DNA from: Microglena sp. YARC
Taxonomy: Eukaryota > Chlorophyta > Chlorophyceae > Chlamydomonadales > Chlamydomonadaceae
Direction of reading: 5' to 3'
Assembly (NCBI GenBank): GCA_022414725.1
Contig: CM039463.1
Coordinates: forward strand, 58,463,682-58,527,681
Length of the DNA stretch: 64,000 nt
Shown here piece after piece: positions 1-12,416 of this stretch; positions within the stretch are counted from its first letter, which is position 1; every line of letters begins with the position of its first letter. The translations under genes and the position numbers were made by a program. A model generated the notes under the pieces. That model was not told where the DNA came from, did no database searches, and was given only the letters and a program-made list of their open reading frames with translations.

Positions 1-40
1 AAATAAGTAGTACAGTTGGACTGGGTAAATAAACTATAAA

Positions 41-945
41 ATAAAATACTAAATACATATATACATAAATATATAAATAAACACATAAATAATCAGAAAA
101 GCTGTGGAAGAGACATAGACTAGAGCACTTAAAAGTCCTGCACATGTGTAAATAAATACATAAATAAATACATAATTAGTACGAAGAGACTGGGTAAAAA
201 AATGAATACATGAATGTATAAATAAATATATAAATAAATAAATGTATAAATAAATAAATAAATAAATAAATACATAAACGAATAAATAAATAAATACATA
301 CATAATAAGTACATAAATAAAGAATACGAAAATCTGTGGAAGAGACATAGAGCGCTCAAAGTCCTGCACATGGATAAAAAATAAATATACAGTACGCAGA
401 AACTGTGTAAATAAATGAATACATAGATAAATAAATAAATGAATAAATAAAAAATACACAAATAATACGAAAAGCTGTGGAAGAGACGTTGACTAGAGCG
501 CTCAAAGTCCTGCACATGGATAAAAAATAAATATCTGGTACGCAGAGACTGTGCAAATAAATGAATACATAAATAAATAAATAAATAAATAAATAAACAA
601 ATACATGAATCATACGAAAAGCTGTGGAAGAGACGTTGACTACAGCGCTTAAAGTCCTGCAAATGTGCAAATAAATAAGTAAATAAATAAATACATAAAT
701 AAAAAGTACGCAGAGACTGGGTAAATAAATGAATGAATACATATATCATTCAATCCATCAATCCATCCATCCATCCATCCATCCATCAATCAATCAATCA
801 ATCAATCAATACATACATACGTGCATACATGCATGCATAAATCATACGAAAAGCTAGGGAAGAGACGTTGACGCTAAGTCCTACACATGGTTAATTAATT
901 CATTCAATAAATAAACAAATACTAATTAATCTCCTCGTTAATATC
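41..945. repeat. AAAT-type microsatellite with an interspersed ~45-bp unit
   Basis: Mostly AAAT/AAATAC tetranucleotide repeats, with ATCC/ATCA repeats near 755-810. A unit reading roughly GCTGTGGAAGAGAC then TCCTGCACATG recurs five times (about 98, 333, 473, 618 and 851), each copy embedded in AAAT repeat. The open frames here are Tyr/Phe/Leu-rich artefacts of the repeat on the minus strand. No gene is supported. Confidence 0.9.
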
Positions 946-2035
946 ACAACTAAATAAACATCATCACCACCACAATCATCATCATTATCACCACCATCAC
1001 CACCACCATCATCACAACAATCATATCAATCATCACCAACATCATCACCACCACCACCATCACTATTACCATCACCATTACCACCACAACCACCATTACC
1101 ACCATCACAACCATCACTACTACGATGACCACCATCATCAACCCATCACCACCAAACAGTGAGCAACTTACTTGGCTAAGCACATAGGGAGCATGGCGAC
1201 AACAACAATGACAGCCATCACCACCATAATAACCATCACCACCCCAACCGACCACCACTCTCACCACCATCACTACCACCATGGCCACCATCATCACCCC
1301 ATCACCACCAAACAGAGAGCAACTTACTTGGCTAAGCACATAGGGAGCATGGCGACAACGGCACTGACAACCATCACCAGCACAATCACCACCACCACCC
1401 CATCACCACCACCATCACCACCACCACCATCACTACCACCATGACCACCACCATCATCATCACCATCACCACCACCACCTTCATCATCACGACCATCATC
1501 ACCATCACCAACACCATCACCATCACCATAATTACCATCTCCATCACTCCATCAAAACCACCCTCACCACCATCATCACCCCATCACCACTAAACAGAGA
1601 GCAACTTACTTGGCTAAGCACATAGGGAGCATGGCGACAGTAATGACAACCACCACCACCATAATCACCACCACCACCCCAACCGACCACCTCCACCATC
1701 ACCCCATCACAACCACCATCAAAACAACCACCATCACCCCATCATCACCATTACAACCACCATGACCATCATCACCACCACCAAACAAAGATCAACTTCC
1801 TTGGCTAAGCACATAGGCAGCATGGCGAGAACAGCGATGACAATCATCACCATCTGTCTATCTGCCACCACCACCCCAACCAACCACCACCATCATCATC
1901 ACCATCACTACCACCTTGACCACCATCATCACCCTATCACCACTAAACAGAGAGCAACTCACTTGGCTAAGCACATAGGGAGCATGGCTACAACAGCGAT
2001 GACAATCATCACCATCTGTCTATCTCCCAAGATGC
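946..2035. repeat. ACC/ATC trinucleotide array with a conserved spacer unit (5 copies)
   Basis: Long CAC/CAT-type trinucleotide repeat broken by a conserved spacer containing TTGGCTAAGCACATAGG and GAGCATGGCGACA near 1172, 1329, 1610, 1801 and 1964. The spacing is irregular (150-280 bp) because the trinucleotide tract between units varies in length. His/Thr-rich or Val/Met-rich open frames are by-products of the repeat. Confidence 0.9.
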
Positions 2036-2556
2036 TATCATCTCCAAGATATCCCCTGGCTAAGGCGCTGAATGCATCGCCCGTAATCATCTGCAGGGCG
2101 TAAGGTGTAGGGTTTAGGGTTAGGGGTGTGGGGTGTGGGGTGAGGGTGAACACACACCACAATGAACCCCCCACACACACACACACAAATAGATGTCCCC
2201 TGGCTAAGGCGCTGAATGCATCGCCCGTAATCATCTGCAGGGTTTAGGCTTTAGGGTTTAGGGGTGTGGGGTGAGGGTGAACACACACCACCATGAACCC
2301 ACACACACACCACACACAAAAACAATCCCGTGGCTAACGCGCTGAATGCATCACCTGTAATCATCTGCAGGGTTTAGGGTTTAGGGTTTAGGGGTGAGAG
2401 TGAACACACACCACCATGAACCCACACACACACATACACACACACACACAAGTATCCCCTGGCTAAGGCGCTGAATGCATCACCGGTCATCATCTACAGG
2501 GCTTACGGGTGTGGGGTGAGGGGTGAGGGTGAACACACATCACCATGACCCCCCCC

Positions 2557-2616
<60 letters not shown>

Positions 2617-2700
2617 ATGTCCCATGGCTAAGGCGCTGAATGCATCGCCTGTGATCATCTGCGGGGTGCGGGTGAGGGGTGAGGGATGAGGGGAGGGGCA
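2036..2700. repeat. ~135-bp minisatellite with TTTAGGG and CA segments (5 copies)
   Basis: A unit beginning CTGGCTAAGGCGCTGAATGC and continuing through ATCATCTGCAGGG recurs at about 2054, 2194, 2328, 2457 and 2622. Each copy is followed by a short TTTAGGG/GTGGGGTGAGGG stretch and then a variable (CA)n run. The longest (CA)n run is 2560-2612. Telomere-like heptamers are part of the unit, not a terminal array. Confidence 0.88.
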
Positions 2701-3265
2701 GACCATGAACACACACACCATGACACACACAAAACACAAACACACACAAAACACAGAAATCACACAAACACAGAAACACAAACAAACACTCACACAAAAC
2801 ACGCGCTTACACAAACACACACATGAACTCACACACACACTCATAAATGCACACAGGGAGGCACACACCTACCATGAAAGCGATGCAATCACCTGTCACA
2901 GGAATAGGGGGGGGAGACTTTAGATACTGGCAATACTGTGTGTGTGTGTGTGCATGTGCATGTGTGTGTGTGTTTGCGTGTTAGTGTGTGATTCTGTTGA
3001 ATGTATGTGTGTGTTTTAAGTGTTTGAAGTGTGTTTTAAGTGTGTGTGTGTATGTGTGATTGTGTTGTATATGTGTGTGTATGTGTGATTGTGTTGTATA
3101 TGTGTGTGTGAGAGTGTGTGTGTGAGTTTGTGCGTGTGTTCATGTTTGTGTGTAATTTTGTTGAACATATGTGTGTATGTTCATGTGTGTGTTCATGTGT
3201 GTGTGTATGAGTGTGTGAGTGTGTGTATGTATGTATGTGTGCAAGTGTATGTGTGTTTGAAATGA
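2701..3265. repeat. CA-rich then TG-rich low-complexity tract
   Basis: CA-rich sequence (2701-2870) is followed by TG-rich sequence (2936-3255) with ATGTGTG and GATTGTGTTG variants. The two halves are roughly complementary in composition and could pair as a long imperfect hairpin. No gene is seen. Confidence 0.8.
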
Positions 3266-3339
3266 ACCAGTGTCTTTACGTAGCATCATGGTGCACCTAG
3301 CAGCCTATGGAGTGCTCCTACGCAATCCTGATTGAAGGC

Positions 3340-4880
3340 AACGAGGCTGACTGAACCCTAAACCCTAAAAACCCCTAAAAACCCTAAAAACACTTACACT
3401 AACTTATCCATCACAGTCACCAAATAAGTAAAACACTAGAAGCGAGGGCAAAGAGGCTGATTGGACCATAAGCCCTAAACCCTAAACCAATTCATCGATC
3501 ACACTCATCAAATGAGAAGACCACCAGTAGCAATGGCAAAGAGGCTGATTGAACCCTAAACCCCAAACCCTACACCAACTCATCCATCACACTTACCAAA
3601 GGTGAGGCCACCAGTAGCAAGGGTAACGAGGCTGATTGAACCCTGAAGCCGAAGCCCTAAACCCTACACCAACTCATCCATCACAGTCACCAAAGGTGAA
3701 GACCACCAGTAGCAAGGGCAACAAGGCCGATGGTTGTATTCCAAGTGTCGGTTGCACTAGTTAGGTGTATGCCAGGCACCCATAGCGCTCAGCAAACTTG
3801 GCAAGCACTCACAAAAGCACCAAATAAGAGGACAACCAGTATCAAGGGCAATGAGGCTGATTGACCCCTAAACCCTACACCAACTCATTCATCACACTCA
3901 CCAAATGAGAAAAGTACAAGTAGCAAGGGCAATGAGGCTGATTAAACCCTCAACCCTAAACCCTACACCAACTCATCCATCACACTCACCAAATGAGAAA
4001 AGTACAAGTAGCAAGGGCAATGAGGCTGATTAAACCCTCAACCCTAAACCCTACACCAACTCATTCATCACACTCACCAAATGAGAAAAGTACAAGTAGC
4101 AAGGGCAACGAGGCCGATTAAACCCTAAACCCTAAACCCTACACCAACTCATTCATCACACTCACCAAATGAGAAAAGTACTAGTTGCAAGGGCAACGAG
4201 GCCGATTAAACCCTAAACCCTAAACCCTACTCCAACTCATTCATCACTCTCACCAAATGAGAAAAGGACTAGTCGCAAGGGCAAAGAGGCCAATAGTTTT
4301 TTACCAAGTGTCGTGTGTGTGCTTGCACTGGTTGGGTGTATGACTGGCGTTCGTAGCGCTCAGCAAACTTGGCAAGCACGTACAGGGTGACTAATCCATC
4401 ACACTCACCAAATGAGATAAGTACCAGTAGCAAGGGCAACGAGGGGGGTTGAATCCTAAACTCTAAACCAATTCATCCATCACACTCGCCAAATGAGAAG
4501 AGTACGAGTAGCAAGGGCAAAGAGGCTGATAGCTTTTTTCCAAGTGTCGCTCGCACTAGCTGTGTGTATGAGTGGCGCCCGTAGCGCTCGGCAAACTTGG
4601 CAAGCACTCACAAAAGCACTCACAAACTCACAAAATGAGAAGACCACCAGTAGCAACTAGCAAGGGCAATGAGGCCGGTTGAATCCTAAACCCTTAACCA
4701 TAATCTCTAAACCAATTCATCCATCACACTCACCAAATGAGAAGAGTACCAGTAGCAAGGGCAACGAGGCTGATAGCTTTTTACCAAGGGTCGCTCGCAC
4801 TAGTTGTGTGTATGACTGGCGCCCGTAGCGCTCGGCAAACTTGGCAAGCACATACAGGGTGAAGCCTTCACAGAGGCAAA
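3340..4880. repeat. Minisatellite carrying interstitial CCCTAAA telomere-type motifs
   Basis: A ~90-100-bp unit is repeated more than ten times. It contains CAAATGAGAAGA, CCAGTAGCAAGGGCAA, GAGGCTGATT, one to three CCCTAAA heptamers and CCAACTCATCCATCACAC. A second module (ACCAAGTGTCG ... GTAGCGCTCGGCAAACTTGG) interrupts it at about 3740, 4300, 4540 and 4780. The CCCTAAA motif matches the Arabidopsis-type telomere but occurs only in short runs, so this is a subtelomeric or interstitial satellite rather than a chromosome end. Confidence 0.88.
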
Positions 4881-4899
4881 CAAACAAACAAAGAAGGAC

Positions 4900-5185
4900 A
4901 GCTCCTAGAGCACCTGCATGGGGAGAAAGGGTTTAGAGTTTAGGGTTTGGGGTTTAGGATTGCACCTAGATCACCTGCATGGGGAGAGAGGGTTTGGGGT
5001 TTAGGGTTTGGATAGCACCAAGAGCACCTCCATGGGGAGAAAGTGTTTAGGGTTTAGGGTTCAGGATTGCGCCTAGAGCACCTGCATGGGGAGAAGGGGG
5101 TTTAGGTTCAGCGTTTAGGGTGTAGGATTGCACCTAGAACACCTGCATGAGGAGAAATGGTTTAGGGTTTAGGGTTCAGTGCAAC
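4900..5185. repeat. ~65-bp minisatellite with TTTAGGG motifs (5 copies)
   Basis: The unit CACCTGCATGGGGAGAAAGGG plus GTTTAGGG repeats and GGATTGCACCTAGAG recurs five times. The telomere-type heptamer is here in TTTAGGG orientation, opposite to the CCCTAAA block just upstream, so the two blocks form a head-to-head arrangement. Confidence 0.85.
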
Positions 5186-5779
5186 TGTTAGTCGGTTACA
5201 CCCAGGGTGCAATTGGTGGATGCCCTGGAGGGTACAACCAGGCTGGACGGCAGGCTGGACGTCACCTAGACCTTTGCGTCCAGCGTCGCACGATTATCAG
5301 CTGGGCTAAAAAATGTGGGCGCGCAACGCGTTCGGCTGCGCGTTCTGAATTCTGGTCCCTGGCGAGGTTCCTTAAGCAGTCGAGCCTGGGGTCGAGCCCC
5401 ACCCACCCACCCACCCACACCCTCCACCCCACCCACCCTACACACACACCATCACTCCCCTCACCCACCCACCCATCCACACCACACCCGAGCAGACCCT
5501 CAGGCTCCAGAATACAATTTGAGTCAATTAAACCATGATAATGACAGGTAGACAGATAAATAACGCCTTCAGTCATTTTCATACCTGGGTGATCTCCTCC
5601 AAGGGCGCAGACTACTGAGCGCCCAAGAAAGTTGTAAAAATACTAATAACTGAATAACTTAATCCAAACTTGATATTTGTTATTTTGGTTGTATGGTTGG
5701 TAAGGCCTTGACGAGATGAAACTTACGCACCCCCCTTGCACTATGTAATACTGTCTGAGTGTCAAGATATGTAGTCTCA
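5186..5779. other. No gene recognised; CCCAC-rich segment
   Basis: Apart from a CCCAC/CACACC-rich low-complexity stretch at 5395-5490, I see no recognisable gene or mobile element. Open frames are short and overlap on both strands. Confidence 0.6.

Positions 5780-5831
<52 letters not shown>
5780..5831 (+). repeat. Poly(G) tract, 52 bp
   Basis: Uninterrupted run of 52 G. Such a tract can form G-quadruplexes and is very prone to length errors in sequencing, so its true length is uncertain. Open frames crossing it (poly-Gly or poly-Pro) are not genes. Confidence 0.9.
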
Positions 5832-5832
<1 letters not shown>

Positions 5833-5989
5833 AGGTGGGTGGTCAGGGGTGTATATAACAACCTCCAAACATGCGGTCTGCCAATTTTATTCTTGCCCCC
5901 TCCTCGATTTTATAGCGGCTATTCGGGCCAAAACGGGGTCTAAAGTAGCGATCGATATATATAGCGGGAAAAATACCTGGGGAACAGCA

Positions 5990-6292
5990 ATATGATATCA
6001 TATGATATCATGTCAGATCACTCTTTCATATCATATGATATCATGCCATCAAATCACTCTTTCATATCATATGATATCATGCCATATCACTCTCTCATAT
6101 CATATGATATCATGCCACCAAATCACTCTTTCATATCATATGATATCATGTCATATCACTCTCTCATATCATATGATATCATGCCACCAAATCACTCTTT
6201 CATATCATATGATATCATGTCATATCACTCTCTCATATCATATGATATCATGCCACCAAATCACTTTTTCATATCATATGATATCATATGAT
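5990..6292. repeat. Palindromic satellite, 69-bp dimer built on ATATCATATGATAT
   Basis: The perfect palindrome ATATCATATGATAT, followed by CATG, occurs about nine times with alternating spacings of ~32 and ~37 bp, giving a 69-bp higher-order period. The linkers are GCCATATCACTCTC and GCCACCAAATCACTCTTT. Each copy can extrude as a hairpin. The Ser/Ile/Met/His-rich open frames are repeat artefacts. Confidence 0.92.
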
Positions 6293-6409
6293 GCCGGCAG
6301 TCTGACTAGTCTAAAGTTACCATTTGTATACGATGACATATTATGCATTATTTTAGTTTTTATGACATCATATGATATTATACTCCCCTGTCTATGGTCA
6401 ACATCATGT

Positions 6410-6990
6410 GAAATGCCGGTCCATAGAAATGCCGGTCCCTTTAATTTGCTGGTCCCTAGAAACGCTGGTCCCTAGAAATGCTGGTCCCTAGAAATGTTGG
6501 TCAATAGAACTGCCGGTCCCTTTAATTGCCAGTTCCTAGAAATGCCGGTCCGGAAGCCCACAGGTTAGCCACCAGCTACCAACAGCTACCACCAGAAAAA
6601 TGCTGGTCCCTAGAAATGCCGGTCCCGAAGCCCACAGGTTAGCCACCAGCTACCACCAGCTACCACCAGAAAAATGCTGGTCCCTAGAAATGCCAGTCCC
6701 GAAGCCCACAGGTTAGCTACCACCAGCTACCACCAGCTACCACCAGAAAAATGCTGGTCCCTAGAAATGCCAGTCCTGAAGCCCACAGGTTAGCCACCAG
6801 CTACCACCAGAAAAATGCTGGTCCCTAGAAATGCTGGTCCAGAAGCCCACAGGTTAGCCACCAGCTACCACCAGCTACCACCAGAAAAATGCTGGTCCCT
6901 AGAAATGCCAGTCCTGAAGCCCACGGGTTAGCCACCAGCTACTACCAGAAAAATGCTGGTCCCTATAAATGTCGGTCCCAAAGCCCACGG
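6410..6990. repeat. ~75-100-bp minisatellite (ATGCTGGTCCCTAGAA unit)
   Basis: Tandem unit made of ATGCTGGTCCCTAGAA, ATGCCGGTCC, GAAGCCCACAGGTTAGCC and a variable number of ACCAGCTACC steps. About seven copies, differing mainly in the number of ACCAGCTACC steps. No coding signal. Confidence 0.88.
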
Positions 6991-7311
6991 GTTCTACGCT
7001 CCATGGGGATCGGTAGGCAGCGCGTCGCACAAAGAATTGCGACGCATTGCATAGAATACTTGCGACGCGTTGCACAAAAACATTTGCAACGTTGTCCGGG
7101 AAAACAAGCAGTGGCTTTAATTTGCCATGGTTGATGAAACCACTTTATTTTAGCGTGTTTTTGAAGTTTGTTTCGATTTCTTTTTTTAATTAGGGTTCAG
7201 CCTATTGCTAGCTGAGTGGCATATAAATTTTAACTAGACAGATTGGCGCATAATTTGTGTGATCTTCATAAGTCCTCCTTCACTCCGTCACTCCGTCAAT
7301 CCTCATCCTCA

Positions 7312-7370
7312 CCACCATCCACCATCCACCATCCACCATCCACCATCATCATCATCATCATCACCATCAC

Positions 7371-7408
<38 letters not shown>

Positions 7409-7442
7409 CCACCATCAGCATCATCATCACCAACACCATCAT
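7312..7442. repeat. CAT/ATC trinucleotide microsatellite
   Basis: About 130 bp of (CAT)n with interspersed CAC and CCAC. Asp-rich or Met-rich frames crossing it are repeat artefacts. Confidence 0.9.
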
Positions 7443-9418
7443 ATGCATAGGCCAATTTTTCCCAGGGATCTTGAGCGTAGAGGCATAGCTTTGCTTTTTT
7501 GCTACGAGCAGCAGCTTCTTTGCACGAGCCAGCCTCTGGGCTAAGCCCCAAGATTTGAACAGTACTTGAAATATGATGTGGTCAGCTTCCAGGTGCACTA
7601 TGTTGCTTTATATTTGACTGGGTTGCAAGCCAGGGACCTGCCTAGAAGCTGCTGCTCATAGCTGAAAAGAAAATATATGGCATAGGCCGACTTTGCTTGA
7701 GCCATGGTACTAGATGGAGAGCACCCTCACCATGTGACCCATCTATCTAAGAAGACGCACGTAACAGATGGTCGGGGGGGGGCATATACTATTTCCTTAG
7801 GAGGTACCCCTCAAACTGCATCAAACTTCACTACTTAACGGTTTCGCAGTTATTTCGGGTTCACGGAGACTTCCCCTAATCGTTCACCACGATTCCCCGT
7901 TGGTCACTGCGCAAATCGCGATGGTAAGAGAAACCCTCGGGATCATACCCCCCTGGTGCTGACAAGAGGATGCTACTAATTTCCGGAATCACCTACCCGC
8001 TTCTTTGAATGCATACGGCAAAGATAGCACGCCTGCCCCAACCGTCGCTTTGAACATGGTCGCTACGGACGAAAGAGTGGAGGACGAGACACCGTCTCCC
8101 CCTGAGTTGGACGACACCATCGCGGCGTAGGCACTATCTCACAAGATACACCGTGCTAAGCAGGCTGTTAAGTGAGAGTTTGATTGCTAACAGACAGGTT
8201 TCTTGCGGATCGTGGCCAAAATGAGATGTCGACAGGAAGGTTGGCGCTTACAAAGCTGATTGTCCTGTGGCACGATACATATGGCTGCTCGGATGCTCGA
8301 TAGCCCAAGTGGTGGACGGGCCAGGTGTGGCAGATTGAATCACGTGTGAGATCCTGTGACGAGCTTAGCTGGCGAGTTTGGCTCAGCCGGTTCCAACCGT
8401 GCCGAGTCCTAGCAGAATAATTCGGTCGAGCTATGAGAATCGTATACCGGTATGATCATATACGACGATCCGTACCTCGGCATTAGGGTCTCCCATTTAT
8501 AGGGTTCAAGCCCATTTATGTGAGTTGTTAATATCTCTTGTGAAGATGTCAAGATGGAATCATGGGTTGCAGTTAGGCCCTTATACAAGTAATTGTTTTT
8601 TTATTAATTTAATGATGTGCATGGCCATCTTTTTGCTAGCTGCTCCTTGTATTCCCATGCCTCAAATTTGATGTAAATAGGATATTTACATTCCACACAC
8701 ACATTTAAAACTGAAGAGTGAACAGCCTAAGTTCCAAGCTATGTTTCAATATCCATACGGCGTGTTTTGGGGGTGCATGGATTATACATACATAGGACGG
8801 TGTTTTCTTTTTAGTTGTAAAAGGGATTTCACCCAGGAGGTCACTCCCGATACATACAAAGGTAGAACTGCTAGGAGTGCACCATGGGCCACATAATTAG
8901 GGACAGGCAGATCATATGATGTTTACCAAAGGCGACTTTTTTCCCCGGGAGCACCTGAACGAACCTCCTGCCCTGTACTCAAGAGTGTGTTGCACCAATG
9001 TAGGTCCATAGAAAGCTAACCGGTATATTTTAAAAAGGTGTGTTTACTGCCGAAGACGATGAGCATCCAAATTTCTGGTCGGAGCCATGTAACCAAGTTG
9101 GAGTTCAAAAAATGTCCCGATAGTATATATGCTCTACTATCGAGGCGGTTGGGACATACTATGCGGTTATTGTATAGTTTTCCTTGCTTCTCGTAGACGA
9201 AGGGACAATGGGACGATAGCCGCTACACAGTAGTTTACACTTAGTGTCAAGATAAGCGCAAGCTTAGCTTGCGGTAGCTATGTAGTCAATAGAGATGGCG
9301 GCCATGGGGCTGCCTGTAATACTACTAAGGAGGTCATAGCTGGCTGGCGGTACCAATCGCTGGCTGACCTGCGGTCTAGGGTCAAAGACCCGGTCGGACT
9401 TCATGCACATAGGGTCAG
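7443..9418. other. Mostly unrecognised, non-repetitive sequence
   Basis: No long reading frame, structural RNA or element terminus is evident, apart from the small ORF at 7964-8175. Composition is near neutral, unlike the flanking satellites. It could contain introns, decayed element sequence or intergenic DNA. Confidence 0.5.
7964..8175 (+). CDS. Unidentified short ORF with one internal TAG
   Basis: From the codon after an in-frame TGA to a TGA at 8173-8175 the frame is open for about 70 codons except for one TAG (8128-8130). The first ATG is at about 8056. The translated stretch around the TAG (TPSPPELDDTIAA, then ALSHKIHRAKQAVK) is acidic then basic and protein-like, but I recognise no family. 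It may be chance or a decayed element fragment. It is listed because its only break is a TAG, as in other frames of this window. Confidence 0.2.
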
Positions 9419-9790
9419 TATGGTACACCTAATAAGTGTACCATAACATATTAAGCGAGCAAGGGGCGAGGAATTTAAAGGCAAACTTGTTACACGACCT
9501 CATTTAACATGAACTGGCCTCACAGCCTTAAGGCCACATTGTAATTGGGTGTTAGAATAGCTGACATGTTGGGACGATTACCCTTGTAATAGTCTGCGTG
9601 TATAGCGGGGCGTAGGTTAGGTTCTACGCCACGGCAATGCCTGGCAGCAACCCGGCTCCTGGATGGACATGGCAGGAAGCCGTCCTGGCCGGTTGGGCAG
9701 TCCAGGCAGTTGGGTATGATACATCTATATATTGTATCATAACATTCCCCCCAATCCTGGGTATTCTGGTATCAAAACTAAAAATTCCCA
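9419..9790 (-). mobile_element. LTR-element remnant related to LTR-O: LTR edge, G-tract PPT and hairpin
   Basis: Read on the minus strand, a purine tract (TTGGGGGGAA, plus 9747-9756) abuts a sequence starting TGTTATGATACA at 9746. LTR-O has the same arrangement at 27545 (GGGGGGGA then TGTTGTATAC). Just beyond the tract, AATCCTGGG and CCCAGGATT form a 9-bp perfect stem (9754-9797), mirroring a hairpin at the same place in LTR-O. A second TGTTATGGTACAC...GTGTACCATA hairpin lies at 9419-9449. Without a second LTR copy the boundaries are uncertain. It is called as a family relative of LTR-O. Confidence 0.45.
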
Positions 9791-9949
9791 GGATTTAAAA
9801 CAAGGCAGGGGGAGTCTATAGAAATCCAATCTAGGACGAAAGAAATCAATTTGATATTAGCCACAAGGGTACTACCTGGAGACCTACCTGGCCACCAACA
9901 CTTCCTGAAAGTCCTAATCGGTTGATCTACCTCATAAAGGCTATCTCAA

Positions 9950-11262
9950 ACCTTACACCATAATAAGTAAATTCATGAATCTGTACAATTCATGAATTGC
10001 TAAAACAATACAAGGTACAAAGTCGCAATTCATAAATCCATACAATTCATGAATGCATTCAATTCATAAATCTGTACAATTCATGAATCAGTTAAACAAC
10101 ATAGTCAGTACACAATGCAACTCATGAATCAGTACACAACGCAAGACATGAATCAGTACACAACGCAAGACATGAATCAGTACACAACGCAAGACATGAA
10201 TCAGTACACAACGCAAGACATGTACCATTCATGAATCGGTCAAACAATAAAAAGGACAACGTTGAAATTCATGAACCTGTACATTTCACGGATCCGTACA
10301 ATTCATAAATATGTACATTCATGAATCAGTACAACAACAAAATCGGTACACTTCGCAATTCATGAATCTGTACAGTGCATGTGGCAGTATCATTCATGAA
10401 TCGGCAAAACAATAAAAAAATCAAGGTCGCAATTCATGAATCAGTACCATTCATGAATCCGAACAAGTCATGAACAGTACAACAACAAAATCGATACACA
10501 TCACAATTCATGAATCTGTACAATTCATAATATGTTCAACAACAAAATCAGTACACATCGCAATTCACTAATCTGTACAATTCATGAAACAGTACCGTTC
10601 ATGAATTGGTAAAAGAATAGAAGGTACAACATCGCAATTCATGAATCCGTACAATTTATAAATCTGTACAATTCATGAATCAATACAACAATAAAATCAG
10701 TACACGTCGCAACTCATGAATCAGTACAATTCATGAATCAGTACAATTCATGAATTGGTAAACAATACAAAAGCTCAACGTCGCAATTCATGAACAGTAC
10801 AACAACAAAATCGGTACACATCGCAATTCACAAATATGTACAATTCATGAACCAGTACCATACATGAATCGGTAAAACAATAAAAAGTACAACGTCGCAA
10901 TTCATGAATCAGTTAAACAACAAAACCGGTTCACATCGCAATTCATATATTTGTACAATTCATGAATCCGTACAATTTATGAATCTGTTCAATTCATGAT
11001 TCAGTTAAATAACAAAATCAGATCACATCGCAACTCATGAATCAGTTGAATTCATGAATCGGTACAATTCACGAATCGATGTATGCGTACAACTCATATA
11101 TCAGTTCAATTCATGAATCAAAACAATTCACAATTCACGAATCAGTACAATTCATGAATCAGTACAATTAACGGATCAGTACAATTCACGAATCAGTACA
11201 ATTCATGAATGGATGTATCAATAAAAATTACAATATCGTGACTCATGAATCAGTATAATTCT
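9950..11262. repeat. Degenerate ATTCATGAAT satellite, left block
   Basis: Degenerate tandem array of ~20-40-bp steps built on the palindrome ATTCATGAAT plus CAGTACA, CGGTA(C/A)A and ACAACAAAATC. Copies diverge strongly, so it is an old array. It stops abruptly at 11262 and resumes at 17751, which marks the insertion site of the split-direct-repeat retrotransposon between them. Confidence 0.9.
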
Positions 11263-11663
11263 GACGGTTGACTCAGATTCCTTACAGTTGCTTTTCATAT
11301 TTCCAATACATATAATTTACCCTTAAGGGTTGGGGAAATAAGCACATGCAGGCTTCATCATTGTCAGTACTTATATTTGCAAAAGTAGGGGGCCTGCTTG
11401 CTGGACATTGAGTCACTGCCCGAGAGGTCCAGCGATCTTTCAGATGGGGCCCCCATTGGTACAAGTGCTAGTACACATATTTAAGGTGTATGCTGGGCCT
11501 TGTAAAGATTTAGCTTTGTGTGTGATATTTCCCTTAATTAGGGGGTATATCACAACACTGGCTGGCTTTACTGGTCTTATCAGCTTTTACCATTAAATAA
11601 AGTCAACTGCACTATCTAGCTTGTAAGTCCAGACTGTTTAGGTCTGTCTTTGTGCTACTACCA
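11263..11663 (-). repeat. Split direct repeat B2 (outer 3' end)
   Basis: 401 bp, matching 12016-12416 with about two substitutions and no gaps. It starts GACGGTTGACTCAG next to satellite DNA and forms the downstream end of the element on the minus strand. An unmatched 103-bp stretch (11664-11766) separates it from repeat A2. Confidence 0.93.
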
Positions 11664-11766
11664 ATAGAGTCGCTACTGTCAAATAATAACAGAGTCACTT
11701 CCCCTGGGAGGCTGTGGTAGCTTCTGGAAGATATAACTCCTTGTGGAACAGAGGGATGGTGGTGGG

Positions 11767-12012
11767 AACTCGAAAAAGTTGGTTAAGATCAAGGCTTAGC
11801 AACTTGGGGCACCAAGATTTTAGTGCCCCCAGTGACTGTGCACTTGATTAAATACCGTGCAGGACAGTACTGTTGGGAAAACACTGGCTGTGGTTACTCT
11901 TGGTTTTGCCTGGGGGTTTACGGGTATTTGATGTATAAATGCGTCCTGCAGAATCTTATGTCGCGCGTCCGAATACTCCATTTCACCCACTACTGTGTGG
12001 GAAATGCGGCAT
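11767..12012 (-). repeat. Split direct repeat A2 (internal)
   Basis: 246 bp beginning AACTCGAAAAAGTTGG and ending AATGCGGCAT on the plus strand. It matches A1 at 17505-17750 with about 13 substitutions and no gaps. It directly abuts B1 (3 bp between them), recreating the circle junction expected for this element type. Confidence 0.93.
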
Positions 12013-12015
12013 TCA

Positions 12016-12416
12016 GACGGTTGACTCAGATTCCTTACAGTTGCTTTTCATATTTCCAATACATATAATTTACCCTTAAGGGTTGGGGAAATAAGCACAT
12101 GCAGGCTTCATCATTGTCAGTACTTATATTTGCAAAAGTAGGGGGCCTGCTTGCTGGACATTGAGTCACTGCCCGAGAGGTCCAGCGATCTTTCAGATGG
12201 GGCCCCCATTGGTACAAGTGCTAGTACACATATTTAAGGTGTATGCTGGGCCTTGTACAGATTTAGCTTTGTGTGTGATATTTCCCTTAATTAGGGGGTA
12301 TATCACAACACTGGCTGGCTTTACTGGTCTTATCAGCTTTTACCATTAAATAAAGTCAACTGCACTATCTAGCTTGTAAGTCCAGACTGTTCAGGTCTGT
12401 CTTTGTGCTACTACCA
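12016..12416 (-). repeat. Split direct repeat B1 (internal)
   Basis: 401-bp copy of B2, about 99.5% identical. It lies between the recombinase ORF and A2. The plus-strand open frames inside it are duplicated with B2 and carry no recognisable domain. Confidence 0.93.

Noticed and set aside
41..1450. Long Tyr/Phe/Leu-rich, Val/Met-rich and His/Thr-rich open frames
   Set aside because: They follow the period of AAAT and ACC/ATC repeats, exist in several frames at once, and show no domain.
3340..5185. Chromosome end (terminal telomere)
   Set aside because: Heptamers occur in runs of one to three inside longer units, with unrelated sequence on both sides.
5990..6475. CRISPR-like look of the palindromic repeat with alternating spacers
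   Set aside because: The spacers are themselves repeated, the genome is eukaryotic and there are no cas genes.
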